Part shown: positions 9,181 through 19,172 of the stretch, in pieces | Numbering within the stretch: the stretch's first letter is position 1 | Layout: every line of letters starts with the position of its first letter | Source of the DNA: Pseudomonas sp. Q1-7 | GTDB lineage: Bacteria > Pseudomonadota > Gammaproteobacteria > Pseudomonadales > Pseudomonadaceae | Length of the DNA stretch: 64,000 nt | NCBI RefSeq assembly: GCF_028010285.1 | Contig: NZ_CP116304.1 | Span: forward strand, 2,620,501-2,684,500 | Direction of reading: 5' to 3' | Notes under the pieces: model-generated | The model's input: the letters and a program-made list of their open reading frames with translations, nothing else | Told to the model about the DNA's origin: nothing | Databases searched by the model: none | Translations under genes and position numbers: made by a program

Positions 9181-9672
9181 ATGGCAATTCCGGTATACCT
9201 CTGGCTGCAGGACGATGGCGGAGCGGATATCAAGGGTTCCGTGGACGTGCAGAAGCGCGAAGGCAGCATCGAAGTCGTCGCCCAGGACCACAGCCTGTAC
9301 ATCCCTACCGACAACAACACCGGCAAGCTGACCGGCACCCGGGTGCATACGCCGTTCCTCTTCACCAAGGAAATCGATGCTTCCAGCCCTTACCTGTACA
9401 AGGCGGTCACGACCGGCCAGACCCTCAAGAGCGCCGAGTTCAAGTGGTACCGCATCGATGACGCCGGCCAGGAAGTCGAGTACTTCATCACCAAGCTGGA
9501 GAACGTGAAGGTGGTGAAAGTCGCGCCGAAGATGCACGACATCAAGGACCCGTCCAAGGAGAAGCACAACCACCTGGAACAGGTCGAGTTGCGCTACGAG
9601 AAGATCACCTGGACCTACAAGGACGGCAACATCATCCACGCCGACTCCTGGAACGAGCGTCAGAGCGCCTGA
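9181..9672 (+). CDS. hcp: Hcp (TssD), T6SS inner tube protein
   Basis: A 163-residue Hcp protein that stacks as hexameric rings to form the expelled inner tube. The signature MAIPVYLWLQDDGGADIKGS is the Hcp1-type start. HTPFLFTKEIDASSPYLYKA and the C-terminal LEQVELRYEKITWTYKDGNI also match. A strong GGAG ribosome binding site lies just upstream. The gene is followed by two perfect hairpins in tandem, which fits the high and uncoupled expression usually seen for hcp. Its length is normal, so this copy carries no fused effector. Confidence 0.98.
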   Translation: MAIPVYLWLQDDGGADIKGSVDVQKREGSIEVVAQDHSLYIPTDNNTGKLTGTRVHTPFLFTKEIDASSPYLYKAVTTGQTLKSAEFKWYRIDDAGQEVEYFITKLENVKVVKVAPKMHDIKDPSKEKHNHLEQVELRYEKITWTYKDGNIIHADSWNERQSA

Positions 9673-9681
9673 CGTCAGGTC

Positions 9682-9711
9682 GGACTGGCGGAGAACCCTC
9701 TCCGCCAGTCC
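9682..9711 (+). terminator. Perfect hairpin downstream of hcp (first of two)
   Basis: A 13-bp perfect stem (left arm 9682-9694, right arm 9699-9711) closes on a 4-base loop 10 bp after the hcp stop. No T-run follows. It may act as an attenuator or as a 3' stabiliser of the hcp message rather than a classic terminator. A 12-bp palindrome, CCTGACGTCAGG, overlaps the hcp stop codon just before it. Confidence 0.6.
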
Positions 9712-9718
9712 CGATGCA

Positions 9719-9754
9719 CCGGGCTGAACGTTCATTCGCGGACGTTCAGCCCGG
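9719..9754 (+). terminator. Perfect hairpin downstream of hcp (second of two)
   Basis: A second 13-bp perfect stem (left arm 9719-9731, right arm 9742-9754) with a 10-base loop follows the first by 7 bp. It lies in the 140-bp gap before clpV. Like the first it lacks a T-run. Two independent stems of equal length in tandem are unlikely by chance. Confidence 0.55.
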
Positions 9755-9812
9755 CTCATCGCGACTCATCGCGGACGCACAAGCGCCACGACCCGTACAA
9801 GGACGCACCTCC

Positions 9813-12482
9813 ATGGCTCAGAATGCCGCCGGCCTGCTTCGCCGGCTCAATCCTTATTGCGCCCGGGCACTCAGCGCGGCGGCCTCGCTGTGCCAGAGCC
9901 GCGCTCACGCGCAGATCACCATTGAGCACTGGCTGCTCAAGCTGCTGGAACAGGGGGAGGGCGACCTCACCCTGATCGCGCGCCGCTACGACTGGGATCT
10001 CGACGCGCTTTGGCAAGGCTTGCTCGATCACCTGAACCAATTGCCGCGCAGCGTGCGTGACAAGCCCCAGCTCTCCGGCAAGCTGCAGCAACTGATCAGG
10101 AACGCCTGGCTGCGCGCCTCGTTGGAGAGCGACAACCACAGCCTGCGTTCGCTGCACCTGCTCGGCGCCCTGCTGGAAACCCCCAGCCTGCTCGACTGCG
10201 AGGCCGCCTGGCCACTGCTCAGTCTCGGCGACACGCAGCTGCAGCGCTTGCTGCCACTGCTCGACCAGCACTCCGAAGAACGTCCGCAACTGCAACGCGA
10301 AGCCGCTCTAGGCGACTCCGAGGCTGAGCGCGCCGTTCTGGCCGCACCCGCTTCCAGCAGCGTCGGGAGCGACGCGCTGCAGGCCGTCCTCGACAGGTTC
10401 ACCCAGGACATCACCGCCAAGGCACGGGACGGGCATATCGACCCGGTATTCGGCCGCGACGACGAGATTCGCCAGGTCATCGACATCCTCAGCCGTCGGC
10501 GCAAGAACAACCCCATCCTGGTGGGCGAGCCTGGCGTCGGCAAGACCGCGCTGGTCGAAGGACTGGCCTTGCGCATTGTCCAGGGCAGCGTGCCGGACAG
10601 CCTCAAACCCGTGAGCGTGCGTACCCTCGACCTGGGGCTGCTGCAGGCCGGTGCTGGCGTGAAAGGCGAATTCGAACAACGCCTGAAAAACGTCATCGAC
10701 GCGGTACAGCAATCGGAGAGCCCGGTCCTCCTGTTCATCGACGAAGCTCATACCTTGGTCGGCGCCGGCAACCCGTCCGGCGGCGCCGATGCCGCCAACC
10801 TGCTGAAACCCGCGCTGGCCCGTGGTGAGCTGCGCACCATCGCCGCCACCACCTGGAGCGAATACAAGCAGTACTTCGAACGCGACGCTGCGCTGGAGCG
10901 CCGCTTCCAGATGGTCAAGGTCGACGAGCCGGACGACGCCAGCGCTTGCCTCATGCTGCGCGGGCTCAAGGCCCGTTACGCCAGCCATCATGGCGTGCAC
11001 ATTGAGGACGCCGCAGTCCAGGCGGCCGTCAGCCTGTCACGCCGCTACCTGACCGGGCGGCAACTGCCGGACAAATCCGTCGACCTGCTGGACACCGCCA
11101 GCGCCCGTGTGCGCATGAGCCTCGATTGCGAGCCGCAGGCATTGGTACGGATCAAGGCGCGGCAGGCGGCGCTTGACCTGGAACTCCAGGCACTGGAGGA
11201 GGACAGCCGCCTTGGTGGCGAAACGGCGGTTGCCGAACGGTTGGACAGGATTGCCGTGCAGCAGGCCGAACTGCAGCAACAACACTCGGAACTGGAACGC
11301 CAATACCGGCAGGAACTCGACCTCAGCCTGCAACTGCTGGCCGCGCGTCAGGCCGAACCGCTGCAGGCGGAGCGCTGCGCCGAGCTGCGGCAGCAACTGG
11401 AAGACGCACAAGGCAATCAGCCGCTGCTGTCCCTCGACGTCACCGCGCGCAGCGTCGCCGAAGTGGTCGCCGACTGGACCGGCGTTCCGCTGGGCAGCCT
11501 GCTCAAGGACGAACAGGCCAGCCTGCTCGAACTGGAGCGTCACCTTGGCGAACGGGTGATCGGCCAGGATCGTGCCCTCGGTGCCCTGGCCCAACGCCTG
11601 CGCGCCGCGCGCACCGGGCTGACCGACGACCGCGCCCCGCAGGGCGTGTTCCTGCTGGTTGGCACCAGCGGCGTCGGCAAGACAGAGACCGCGCTGGCGC
11701 TGGCCGACAGCCTGTTCGGTGGCGAGAAGTCGCTGATCACCATCAACCTTTCCGAATACCAGGAAGCCCACACGGTCAGCCAGTTGAAGGGGGCACCGCC
11801 GGGCTATGTCGGCTACGGGCAAGGGGGTGTGCTGACCGAAGCGGTCCGCCAGCGACCCTACAGCGTGGTGCTGCTCGACGAAGTGGAAAAGGCCCATCGC
11901 GATGTCCTCAACCTGTTCTACCAGGTCTTCGATCGCGGCTTCATGCGCGACGGCGAGGGGCGCGAAATCGACTTTCGCAACACTGTCATCCTCATGACCT
12001 CGAACCTGGGCAGCGACCTGCTGCAGGCCTGTCTGCAAGAACACCCCGACGCCACCGACGGCACTCTGCAGGAACTGCTGCGCCCGACGTTGCGCGAACA
12101 CTTCCAGCCGGCGCTGCTCGCACGCTTCCAGACCCTGATCTATCGGCCGCTGCGGGGGGACTCCCTCAAGCGCATTGTCGCCATCAAGCTTGGGCAGGTC
12201 GCCCGACGTCTGCAGCGCCACTATGGCCTGGAATGTCGGATCGATGAGGCGTTGAGCGACGCCCTGGTCGCGGCCTGCCTGCTGCCTGACAGCGGCGCGC
12301 GCAATATCGACAGCCTGCTCAACCAGCAGATCCTGCCGGTTCTCAGCCAGCAGCTTCTACAACGTCAGGCCGCCCGACAGACAACCCGGGGCGTCACCCT
12401 GGGCTATTGCGACGAAGACGGCATCACCTTGCATTTCACCGACGCGCTGGAAACCCCGAATCCGGCTCTTGAGGAGGCCTGA
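9813..12482 (+). CDS. clpV: TssH/ClpV, T6SS sheath-disassembly AAA+ ATPase
   Basis: An 889-residue ClpB-type ATPase that recognises contracted TssB/TssC sheath and recycles it. There is an N-terminal double Clp repeat, a first AAA+ module with Walker [14 protein letters not shown] and Walker [16 protein letters not shown], a coiled-coil middle domain (about residues 465-550), and a second module with [15 protein letters not shown] and [12 protein letters not shown] chose the ATG at 9813, which has an AAGGA ribosome binding site, over an in-frame ATG at 9714 that lies in the hairpin region. The stop is 2 bp before the vgrG start. Confidence 0.96.
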   Translation: MAQNAAGLLRRLNPYCARALSAAASLCQSRAHAQITIEHWLLKLLEQGEGDLTLIARRYDWDLDALWQGLLDHLNQLPRSVRDKPQLSGKLQQLIRNAWLRASLESDNHSLRSLHLLGALLETPSLLDCEAAWPLLSLGDTQLQRLLPLLDQHSEERPQLQREAALGDSEAERAVLAAPASSSVGSDALQAVLDRFTQDITAKARDGHIDPVFGRDDEIRQVIDILSRRRKNNPILVGEPGVGKTALVEGLALRIVQGSVPDSLKPVSVRTLDLGLLQAGAGVKGEFEQRLKNVIDAVQQSESPVLLFIDEAHTLVGAGNPSGGADAANLLKPALARGELRTIAATTWSEYKQYFERDAALERRFQMVKVDEPDDASACLMLRGLKARYASHHGVHIEDAAVQAAVSLSRRYLTGRQLPDKSVDLLDTASARVRMSLDCEPQALVRIKARQAALDLELQALEEDSRLGGETAVAERLDRIAVQQAELQQQHSELERQYRQELDLSLQLLAARQAEPLQAERCAELRQQLEDAQGNQPLLSLDVTARSVAEVVADWTGVPLGSLLKDEQASLLELERHLGERVIGQDRALGALAQRLRAARTGLTDDRAPQGVFLLVGTSGVGKTETALALADSLFGGEKSLITINLSEYQEAHTVSQLKGAPPGYVGYGQGGVLTEAVRQRPYSVVLLDEVEKAHRDVLNLFYQVFDRGFMRDGEGREIDFRNTVILMTSNLGSDLLQACLQEHPDATDGTLQELLRPTLREHFQPALLARFQTLIYRPLRGDSLKRIVAIKLGQVARRLQRHYGLECRIDEALSDALVAACLLPDSGARNIDSLLNQQILPVLSQQLLQRQAARQTTRGVTLGYCDEDGITLHFTDALETPNPALEEA

Positions 12483-12484
12483 CC

Positions 12485-14869
12485 ATGCTCGCCGAACTCC
12501 GCCCCTTCTTTGACCACAGCCGCCACCGGCTCCGGGTCTACGACCTCGACGCCCCGCTCGACGTCCTCGCCTTCGAGGGCAAGGAGGCGCTCAGCCAGCC
12601 CTTCCGCTACACCGTGGAATTCACCTCCAGCGAGCGCGACCTCCCCGCCGCGCGCCTGCTCGGCCGGGAGGCCAGCTTCAGCCTGTTGCCGCCGCCCACG
12701 CCGCTGCCCTTCGCCGGCCTGAGCCTGCCGCCGGTCAAGCCACTGCGCACCCTGCACGGGGTGATCACGGGCTTTCGCCGCCTTTCCGGTTCCAACGACG
12801 AAGCCCGCTACGAAGTCATCCTGCGGCCGCGCCTGGCGCTGCTCGAACAGGGCCGGCAATACCGCCTCTACCAGCACCAGTCGGTGCCGGAGATCGTCGA
12901 AAGCATCCTGCGCAGCCGGCATGCCCTCCAGGGGCAGGACTTCGTCTTCGACCTCAAGCGCGAGTACCCCAGGCGCGACCAGGTGATGCAGTACGGCGAA
13001 AGCGACCTCGGGTTCATCGACCGCCTGCTGGCCGAGGTCGGCATCTGGTACCGCTTCACCACCGACGAGCGCCTGAGCATCGACGTCGTCGAGTTCCACG
13101 ACGACCAGCGCAACTACCAGTTCGACGTGCGCCTGCCGTACCGCCCGCCCTCCGGCACCAGCAGCAGCGGGCAGGACGCCGTGTGGCAGCTGCAATCCAG
13201 CCACCGCGTGGTGGAGCGGCAGCTGCACTTTCGCGCCTATGACCCGCGCGATGTCGACGCCTACCTGGAAGGCGAGGTCGACCAGACCCGCGGCGACACG
13301 ACCACCTACGGCGAGGCCTACCACTACGCCGAGCCCTACACCGCACTGGGCGACGCCCTGGACCAGGACGAAGACCTGCAGAGCGAGAGCGGCTATTTTT
13401 ATGCGCGCCTGCGCCACGAACGCTACCTCAACGCCCAGACCCACCTCGCCGGTGTCACCAGCAGCGCCGCCCTGGCGCCCGGCCAGGTGCTGCGGATCGA
13501 CGGCGGCGCGCCGGCGGCCTTCGCCGACGGCGCCGTCATCACCCAACTGACCACCACCGCCGCCCGCGACCGCAGCTTCGAAGCCAGCTTCGACGCCATC
13601 CCCTACGCCGACCACATCTGCTTCCGCCCGGAGCTGAAAGACAAACCGGTGATCGCCGGCACCCTTCCGGCGCGCGTCACCAGCCCGCAGCCCGGAGACC
13701 GCTACGGCCACATCGACCTGGAAGGCCGCTACAAGGTCAACTTCCTCTTCGACCGCGACAGCTGGCCCGCCGGCGGGGAAAGCCTGTGGCTGCGCCTGGC
13801 GCGGCCCTATGCCGGCGACACCCACGGCCTGCACCTGCCGCTGATCCAGGGCACCGAAGTGGCGGTGGCCTTCGAGCAGGGCGACCCGGACCGGCCCTAC
13901 ATCGCCTTCGCCCTGCACGACAGCCGCCACCCCGACCTCGTCACCCTGAAGAACTACAAGCGCAACGTCCTGCGCACCCCGGCCAACAACAAGCTGCGGA
14001 TGGACGACACCCGCGGCCGGGAACACATCAAACTCAGCACCGAACACAGCGGCAAGAGCCAGCTCAACCTCGGCCACCTGGTGGACGGCCAGCGGCCCCA
14101 CCCCAACCGCCGCGGCGAAGGCTTCGAACTGCGCACCGATGGCTGGGGCGCCATCCGGGCCGGTAAGGGGCTGTTCATCAGCGCCGACGAGCAACCGCGT
14201 GCGCAAGGCCAGGTCCTGGCCATGCAGGAGGCTATCGCGCGCCTGCAGCAGGCCGGCGAGGAGATGCAGCAGCTCTCCTCCGATGCCCAGCGCGCCCAGG
14301 CCGATCCAGCGGATGTGCAGGCGCAACTCACCTTCATGCGCGAGCAGGTCGACGAGCTCAAGGCGGCCGTCGCGCTGCTCAGCGCGCCACAGGGCATCGC
14401 CCTTGCCAGCGGCAAGCACCTGCAACTGGCCGCCGGACGCAACCTCATCGCCAACGCCGGCCAGGACGCCGCCGTGAGCGTGGTCAAGCGCCTGTTCATC
14501 GGTGTGGGCGAAGGCTTGAGCCTGTTCGTACGCAAGCTGGGGATGAAACTCATCGCCAACCAGGGCGCGGTACGGATCCAGGCGCAGAACGACCGCCTGG
14601 AACTGCTCGCCCGCCACGGCCTGGACATCGTCAGCAGCGAAGACGAAATCAACATCACTGCCAAGAAGAAAATCATCCTCAACGCCGGCGGCAGCTACAT
14701 CAGCCTCGACGCGAGCAGCATCGAATCCGGCACCCAGGGCGACTACCTGGTCAAGTCGGCGCACTTCGACCACCAGGGCCCCGCCACGCAATCCCCGCCA
14801 TTGCCGGAACTGCCCCAACTCGGTGAATACCCGCGCAGCCACCAACGCCTCACAGACTTCTCGGGCTAA
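12485..14869 (+). CDS. vgrG: VgrG (TssI), T6SS spike protein with C-terminal DUF2345
   Basis: A 794-residue VgrG spike. It has the gp27/gp44-like base (from residue 1, with LSQPFRYTVEFTSSERDL and GESDLGFIDRLLAEVGIWYR), the gp5-like OB fold and needle (RYGHIDLEGRYKVNFLFDRD, then LPLIQGTEVAVAFEQGDPDR), and a DUF2345 extension (about residues 630-760) that commonly helps load effectors. There is no recognisable enzymatic domain at the end. The effector is encoded by the next gene, so the fit is VgrG-carried cargo. The gene has a more GC-rich third position than most of the locus, similar to the body of tssM, which suggests allele exchange with another vgrG. Confidence 0.96.
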   Translation: MLAELRPFFDHSRHRLRVYDLDAPLDVLAFEGKEALSQPFRYTVEFTSSERDLPAARLLGREASFSLLPPPTPLPFAGLSLPPVKPLRTLHGVITGFRRLSGSNDEARYEVILRPRLALLEQGRQYRLYQHQSVPEIVESILRSRHALQGQDFVFDLKREYPRRDQVMQYGESDLGFIDRLLAEVGIWYRFTTDERLSIDVVEFHDDQRNYQFDVRLPYRPPSGTSSSGQDAVWQLQSSHRVVERQLHFRAYDPRDVDAYLEGEVDQTRGDTTTYGEAYHYAEPYTALGDALDQDEDLQSESGYFYARLRHERYLNAQTHLAGVTSSAALAPGQVLRIDGGAPAAFADGAVITQLTTTAARDRSFEASFDAIPYADHICFRPELKDKPVIAGTLPARVTSPQPGDRYGHIDLEGRYKVNFLFDRDSWPAGGESLWLRLARPYAGDTHGLHLPLIQGTEVAVAFEQGDPDRPYIAFALHDSRHPDLVTLKNYKRNVLRTPANNKLRMDDTRGREHIKLSTEHSGKSQLNLGHLVDGQRPHPNRRGEGFELRTDGWGAIRAGKGLFISADEQPRAQGQVLAMQEAIARLQQAGEEMQQLSSDAQRAQADPADVQAQLTFMREQVDELKAAVALLSAPQGIALASGKHLQLAAGRNLIANAGQDAAVSVVKRLFIGVGEGLSLFVRKLGMKLIANQGAVRIQAQNDRLELLARHGLDIVSSEDEINITAKKKIILNAGGSYISLDASSIESGTQGDYLVKSAHFDHQGPATQSPPLPELPQLGEYPRSHQRLTDFSG

Positions 14870-14929
14870 GTCGACGTATGCCCAGCAGGGACGAGCACTA
14901 CCCCCATAACATGGACAGGAGAATGACGA

Positions 14930-17785
14930 TTGTTCTTTTCCAACCTCTATGAAGCGATGAAGGACGAGTACCGGCGCTGGCGGGATGGAACGCCACCGCC
15001 GCCGACGCCGACGCCGCGACCCCGAACAACGCCGTCGACTGCTTCACCGTCTCCGTTGCTCCCCTCGCCAGCTCGGGTGCCCGTGCCGTTGTCCTCGGGT
15101 GACTTGCCGGCGGTGAAGAACTGGAGCCATCCGTTTGGCGATACGTCGTCCGTCTTCCAGCAGTTGACCACTCTGGCCAAGGCCCAGGCGGGCTACTTTC
15201 CGCTGGGCCGCAATGGTCTGTGGCATGGCGGGGTGCATTTCGACTCCGGCACGGCGGGCACGGTGGGTCCTGAAGGCCAAGGCTACGTGCGTTGCCTGGC
15301 CGATGGGGAAGTGATCGCCTACCGCATTCCCGAACAAACGCCCAAGACCCTGTTCTTCCCGGCACCGGGCGTCACGATAGAGGCCCCCTTTGCATCGGGC
15401 TTCGTGCTGGTTCGCCATCGCCTGGAGGCCCCCAGGATCGAGGGCGAGGCCGACACGCCCCCCAGCCTCATCTTCTACAGCTTGTACATGCACCTTGCCG
15501 ATTGGGCGAGCTACCAGGCTGATACCGGTAAAGCGCGCCCGGCCTTCTGGTCCGAATCGAGCCGGTGTCGGGTCAAGATGACGGTCAAAGACGTACGCCC
15601 TGGGCACCCCGAAGAACGTGGCTTGAATCTTCGGCACTCGCCTTCCAGGGGCAAGGTCATTGGCTTCCTGCCGAAAGGCGCGACTGTCACCGTCAGTGGT
15701 GAAGGAGACTATCGGAAGGTCGAAGGCATCAAAGGGCCCGTGGAGCTGCAAAATCCGGACGGGACGCTGCGCGGATATGTCGGTTTCAGTGCCCTGAAAG
15801 ACATGGGGGGCGGAGTCTATCGGGTCAACACGAGCAGAGACCCTCTCACCGTGCGCCCTGTACCCAACAAATCGGAGAGCGGGATTTTCAAGCTACCCAT
15901 AGGTAGCGAGATCACGATCAGCGGCGAGGGCGAGTTCCGAAAGCTGGAGAGTGTCGTTCAGTACGCGCACTTTGCCTCACTGGAGAGCGAACGCGTACCG
16001 CAGTGTGGAAAGGTTGTGGTGCTGGAAAAGCCGTTCCCGATCAAGGCCGGTAGCTTGATCGGCCATCTCGGTCCCTACCAGGACAGCAAAGAGGAAGCGC
16101 CCCAAGAGAAACTGCACTTGGAAGTATTCGCCTGCGAAGACGTGGAGGCATTCTTCACGAAAAGCCGTGAATGGGCGGCTCGAATGCCCGAGAAGTACAA
16201 GACTTGGCTGAAGCTGGAGAAGGGAACGAAGGTCGTCGTTCACCAGGCAAGTTACAGCAAGACAACCCCGCCTAACTCTGCCCACCCCCATGTACTGAGC
16301 GGTGCCCCGCTACTGATACCGCGCGCTCTGCTGGATGGCCTACCAGCTGACCGCAAGATCACCGTGGCCGCTAGCCAATCCACTCAGGCCAGGAACTGGT
16401 ATCGGCTGGATAACCTGCTGCTCGATGCGAATGGCGAGAACATTCCGATGGGGTGGGTGTGCGATGAAATCGGCGTAACGCCTTGGGTTAATCCATGGGC
16501 GTGGGACGGTTATGAGGTCATCTACAACAATGACCCGCCGCAGAACGCGCTGGCCCACTTCCTGCTCAATCTGGGCAATTACTTTGATGAGAAAGAACTG
16601 GAACAGTGGAAGCCGCTGGCTGACGCATCGGACAGAGGGCCAGTTAGGCAACGGCTACTCGACATCATCGATGCCAATGCTGATGGAACGATCACCGCGG
16701 CCGAAGTGCAAAAGGCGCTGAGTATTCCCGCCTACGCCCAGTCTATTTCTCAGTTGGTGATCCACAATGAAAGTGAGTGGTATTACCAACAACGGAAGTG
16801 GGATGCCTTGGACAAAGTTCTGGGACATACCGGATCGACGCCTATTTTGAATTGGGTGGCTGAGAAAGAGCGAATAAAGGAGTTGAGTTGGTGGGGCGAG
16901 GTTTCTGCTAAACGGATTTTGTCTGCTAATGGGGAAACTTATTGCCTGCATCCGTTGCCGCTGATCTTCATGTTTGTAAACGGATGCGCATGCGGTCGAG
17001 ATATAACTAAAGACGAAATGAGAAGAATATCCCCCGAATCCTCCGAGACCGCAATTGATGCGCACCTTTCTTCCATTAATCAAGGCTTCAATAGGTTCGG
17101 TATTGTGACATGCCGGCAGAAGGCACACTTCTTGGCGCAAGTTCTGCATGAGAGCGATAAGCTTTATGCCGTTAGGGAGTATGGTGGAGAGGATGCGGCA
17201 TATGCACCTTGGTTTGGAAGGGGTCTACTGCAACTAACTTTTAGAGCGAATTACGAGAAATATGGTGCTTATGTTGGGGATGACGTTGTTTCTTCAGATT
17301 TGGCTAGAGATAAAGTCGCTGCCCCGCCCCATGCAGCTCTGTCAGCATTTTGGTTCTATGCAAAATACAAAAACTTAGTAAGCGTCGCTGAAAGTGATGA
17401 TCTGATCATGCTTACTGCGCGAATTAATGGGGGGTTTAACGGGTATGACGAGCGGTTGAAACATTTCAATTCAGCTTCTAAGGTTCTTGGAGGGGGGCAT
17501 TTGAGTAGGCTTGAGAGTTCTGGGAAGTTTCCTTTTGAGTCAAGTGAGGCTTATAAAAATAAAATATATTCTTTGGCTTGGGGTATTTGGCATGACCCAG
17601 ATAGAAGGGAGCGAGGAACCTCTAAAGATAGAAGCAAGTCTCTTGCTGGTTATAAGAGGGCAAAATTTCTCTTGTCGTTGAGCCCAATGAGTCTAGGTAC
17701 GCCTAATTCTATGATTTATGGAATAAAGTATTCGGATGTTCAGGCGTTCATAGATAAAAGAATTGCGGAGCTAAATTTGGAGTGA
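14930..17785 (+). CDS. T6SS peptidoglycan-degrading effector: M23-like, SH3, EF-hand and GH19 lysozyme domains
   Basis: A 951-residue cargo effector. After a proline-rich linker (residues 22-48) comes an M23/LytM-like domain with WHGGVHFD (His99, His103, Asp105), YMHL (His188), YAHF (His347) and KLHLEV (His396). Lys394 stands where M23 enzymes have the first His of HxH. Two SH3-like repeats (about 230-350) appear to be inserted in it. An EF-hand loop DANADGTITAAEV follows at about 575-605. The C-terminus is a GH19 chitinase/lysozyme domain with probable catalytic Glu741 in HFLAQVLHES, GRGLLQLTFRANYEKYG and ARINGGFNGYDER. The start is TTG, chosen for a perfect AGGAG eight bases upstream. From about 16,740 the DNA becomes AT-richer, so the lysozyme end has a different origin from the N-terminal half. 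The domain plan recalls bifunctional amidase/lysozyme effectors such as TseP of Aeromonas. Confidence 0.85.
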   Translation: MFFSNLYEAMKDEYRRWRDGTPPPPTPTPRPRTTPSTASPSPLLPSPARVPVPLSSGDLPAVKNWSHPFGDTSSVFQQLTTLAKAQAGYFPLGRNGLWHGGVHFDSGTAGTVGPEGQGYVRCLADGEVIAYRIPEQTPKTLFFPAPGVTIEAPFASGFVLVRHRLEAPRIEGEADTPPSLIFYSLYMHLADWASYQADTGKARPAFWSESSRCRVKMTVKDVRPGHPEERGLNLRHSPSRGKVIGFLPKGATVTVSGEGDYRKVEGIKGPVELQNPDGTLRGYVGFSALKDMGGGVYRVNTSRDPLTVRPVPNKSESGIFKLPIGSEITISGEGEFRKLESVVQYAHFASLESERVPQCGKVVVLEKPFPIKAGSLIGHLGPYQDSKEEAPQEKLHLEVFACEDVEAFFTKSREWAARMPEKYKTWLKLEKGTKVVVHQASYSKTTPPNSAHPHVLSGAPLLIPRALLDGLPADRKITVAASQSTQARNWYRLDNLLLDANGENIPMGWVCDEIGVTPWVNPWAWDGYEVIYNNDPPQNALAHFLLNLGNYFDEKELEQWKPLADASDRGPVRQRLLDIIDANADGTITAAEVQKALSIPAYAQSISQLVIHNESEWYYQQRKWDALDKVLGHTGSTPILNWVAEKERIKELSWWGEVSAKRILSANGETYCLHPLPLIFMFVNGCACGRDITKDEMRRISPESSETAIDAHLSSINQGFNRFGIVTCRQKAHFLAQVLHESDKLYAVREYGGEDAAYAPWFGRGLLQLTFRANYEKYGAYVGDDVVSSDLARDKVAAPPHAALSAFWFYAKYKNLVSVAESDDLIMLTARINGGFNGYDERLKHFNSASKVLGGGHLSRLESSGKFPFESSEAYKNKIYSLAWGIWHDPDRRERGTSKDRSKSLAGYKRAKFLLSLSPMSLGTPNSMIYGIKYSDVQAFIDKRIAELNLE

Positions 17786-17788
17786 TTT

Positions 17789-18232
17789 ATGATGGTGCTT
17801 CGGTTTTTGTTGTGCGCTATTTTTTTGATGTTTTCAGTGTGGGGAAGAGCGGAGGAGTTTGAAGTTAAATGTTTCACTTACCTGAAAAGTGACGGGGCGC
17901 CGATAAATCTTAAGTTCTCGACAATGTTTGTGGCTTCTGATAGGTACAGAATTGGATATGTTGTGTACGAAAAGCCAAATAAACCAATACTTTTGTATTA
18001 TTCGGGTAGAGTTGAAAGAGTATTTGAAGAAGACAGGCCATTTGAGGTGACGACTAAATGGAGGGAAATAGTAGAGGGGCAGCCTGGTGGCGAGTATACG
18101 ATCGTTTCTCAGGGGGCAATTATTTATAGTTTTTCGTACAAGTCGATATCTGGAGATGTTTTTGATTTTACTTACAACTCAAAGGCCACTGATATAGGGC
18201 GAGGGGAATGCAATTGGAGCGGCGATCACTAG
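17789..18232 (+). CDS. Probable periplasmic immunity protein for the upstream effector
   Basis: A 147-residue exported protein with a signal peptide of about 21 residues (LLCAIFLMFSVWGRA). The mature part is predicted to be beta-rich, with several short strands and two Cys. No domain is recognised by eye. It starts 3 bp after the lysozyme effector stop, with a GGAG ribosome binding site inside the effector's last codons, and has the same AT-rich composition as the effector's C-terminus. That position, size and export signal are what is expected of the cognate immunity protein that protects the cell's own wall. The function is inferred from context only. Confidence 0.6.
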   Translation: MMVLRFLLCAIFLMFSVWGRAEEFEVKCFTYLKSDGAPINLKFSTMFVASDRYRIGYVVYEKPNKPILLYYSGRVERVFEEDRPFEVTTKWREIVEGQPGGEYTIVSQGAIIYSFSYKSISGDVFDFTYNSKATDIGRGECNWSGDH

Positions 18233-18329
18233 TGACTGGAAAACCTTATAGAGTGCTGTTGCTTCTGTTGGGTGATTGTTCTTGACACATGATTTTTCCT
18301 AGTGCTTGCCGTAGTGGAGAACTCTCCGG

Positions 18330-19172
18330 ATGGTGGTGCCTGCTTTTTTTTTGGGGGCTTCAGTGGTAGTGATGAGCTGCTTAAGAAGCAATTGGTGCTC
18401 AACGATTTTTGGATTGTTGATCTGTTGTTCGGTTGAGGGGGCGGGCTTTAAAGAGTATGAGGCCAAGTTTTCTAGCTCACAGGGAAAGTTAAGGGTAAAA
18501 ATTGAAGGAGGTAGTTACTATCTTAAGAATGGAGTGGAGTGGGGTTTCCTTAAGTCTTTCGAGACTTTCGGGGGAGTGGCGATTCCCGTAATTTTCATGG
18601 ATGCCAATAAGGACGGGTATACCGATGTTTTTGTGAAGGTTTATGACGGAAGGGTTGAGGGGTTTTATACTCTTTTTCTAGTCAGGCCGAGCGGAAATAA
18701 TCTAGCCATCAGTGAGTAGCGATATATTTTTGGGAATCCGAAAATTGATAGCTCCGGATATTTGAGTAGTGCGGAGCATAGTGGCCCCTTTGTTAAGGTC
18801 GAGCAATATAGGGTTCGCGATGGAGAGATATATAGATATCTGGAGCGAAATCCTCTTGGTGCAGGTATTGAGCGGGTTTCTATATATAACCACTTCGGCG
18901 AGGTGGTTTCGGGCTCTGTGAAGTTTTCGGACTCTGATAAGTTGGCCTGTGCGCAAACTGTTGCAGCTAAGGCGTTTTTCTATTCGGAACCGACTAAGGA
19001 ATTGAAAACAATGGCATATTTGGTTAAGGGTGACCTCGCCAGGATTATTGATTCGGCTTATGGTGGCGAGTGGTTAAAGGTTGAGTTTTCTAAAACAAAA
19101 TCCGTGGCTGGCTGGCTGCATGCTAGTCAGGCAGTTGTTGGGGCTCCAGATACTTGCAAGGCAATAAATTGA
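18330..19172 (+). pseudogene. XAC2610-like lysozyme-inhibitor immunity gene interrupted by an in-frame amber codon
   Basis: One reading frame runs from 18330 (or the better signal-peptide start at 18372) to 19172, broken only by TAG at 18717-18719. Before the stop are a signal peptide (IFGLLICCSVEGAG) and IPVIFMDANKDGYTDVFVKV, a Ca-binding-like DxNxDGxxD loop characteristic of XAC2610-type proteins. Directly after the stop the frame continues with RYIFGNPKIDSSGYLSS and VEQYRVRDGEIYRYLERN, the second half of the same domain. An SH3-like tail follows (FFYSEPTKELKTMAYLVKGD to SVAGWLHASQAV). XAC2610 of Xanthomonas inhibits a GH19-domain type IV effector, and here the gene lies near a GH19 effector. 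With the stop it is probably dead or needs amber suppression. The second part could also restart at 18762. Confidence 0.7.

Noticed and set aside
9714-9812. Upstream ATG for clpV
   Set aside because: It lies within the tandem hairpins and has no ribosome site; the ATG at 9813 does and begins the normal ClpV N-terminus.
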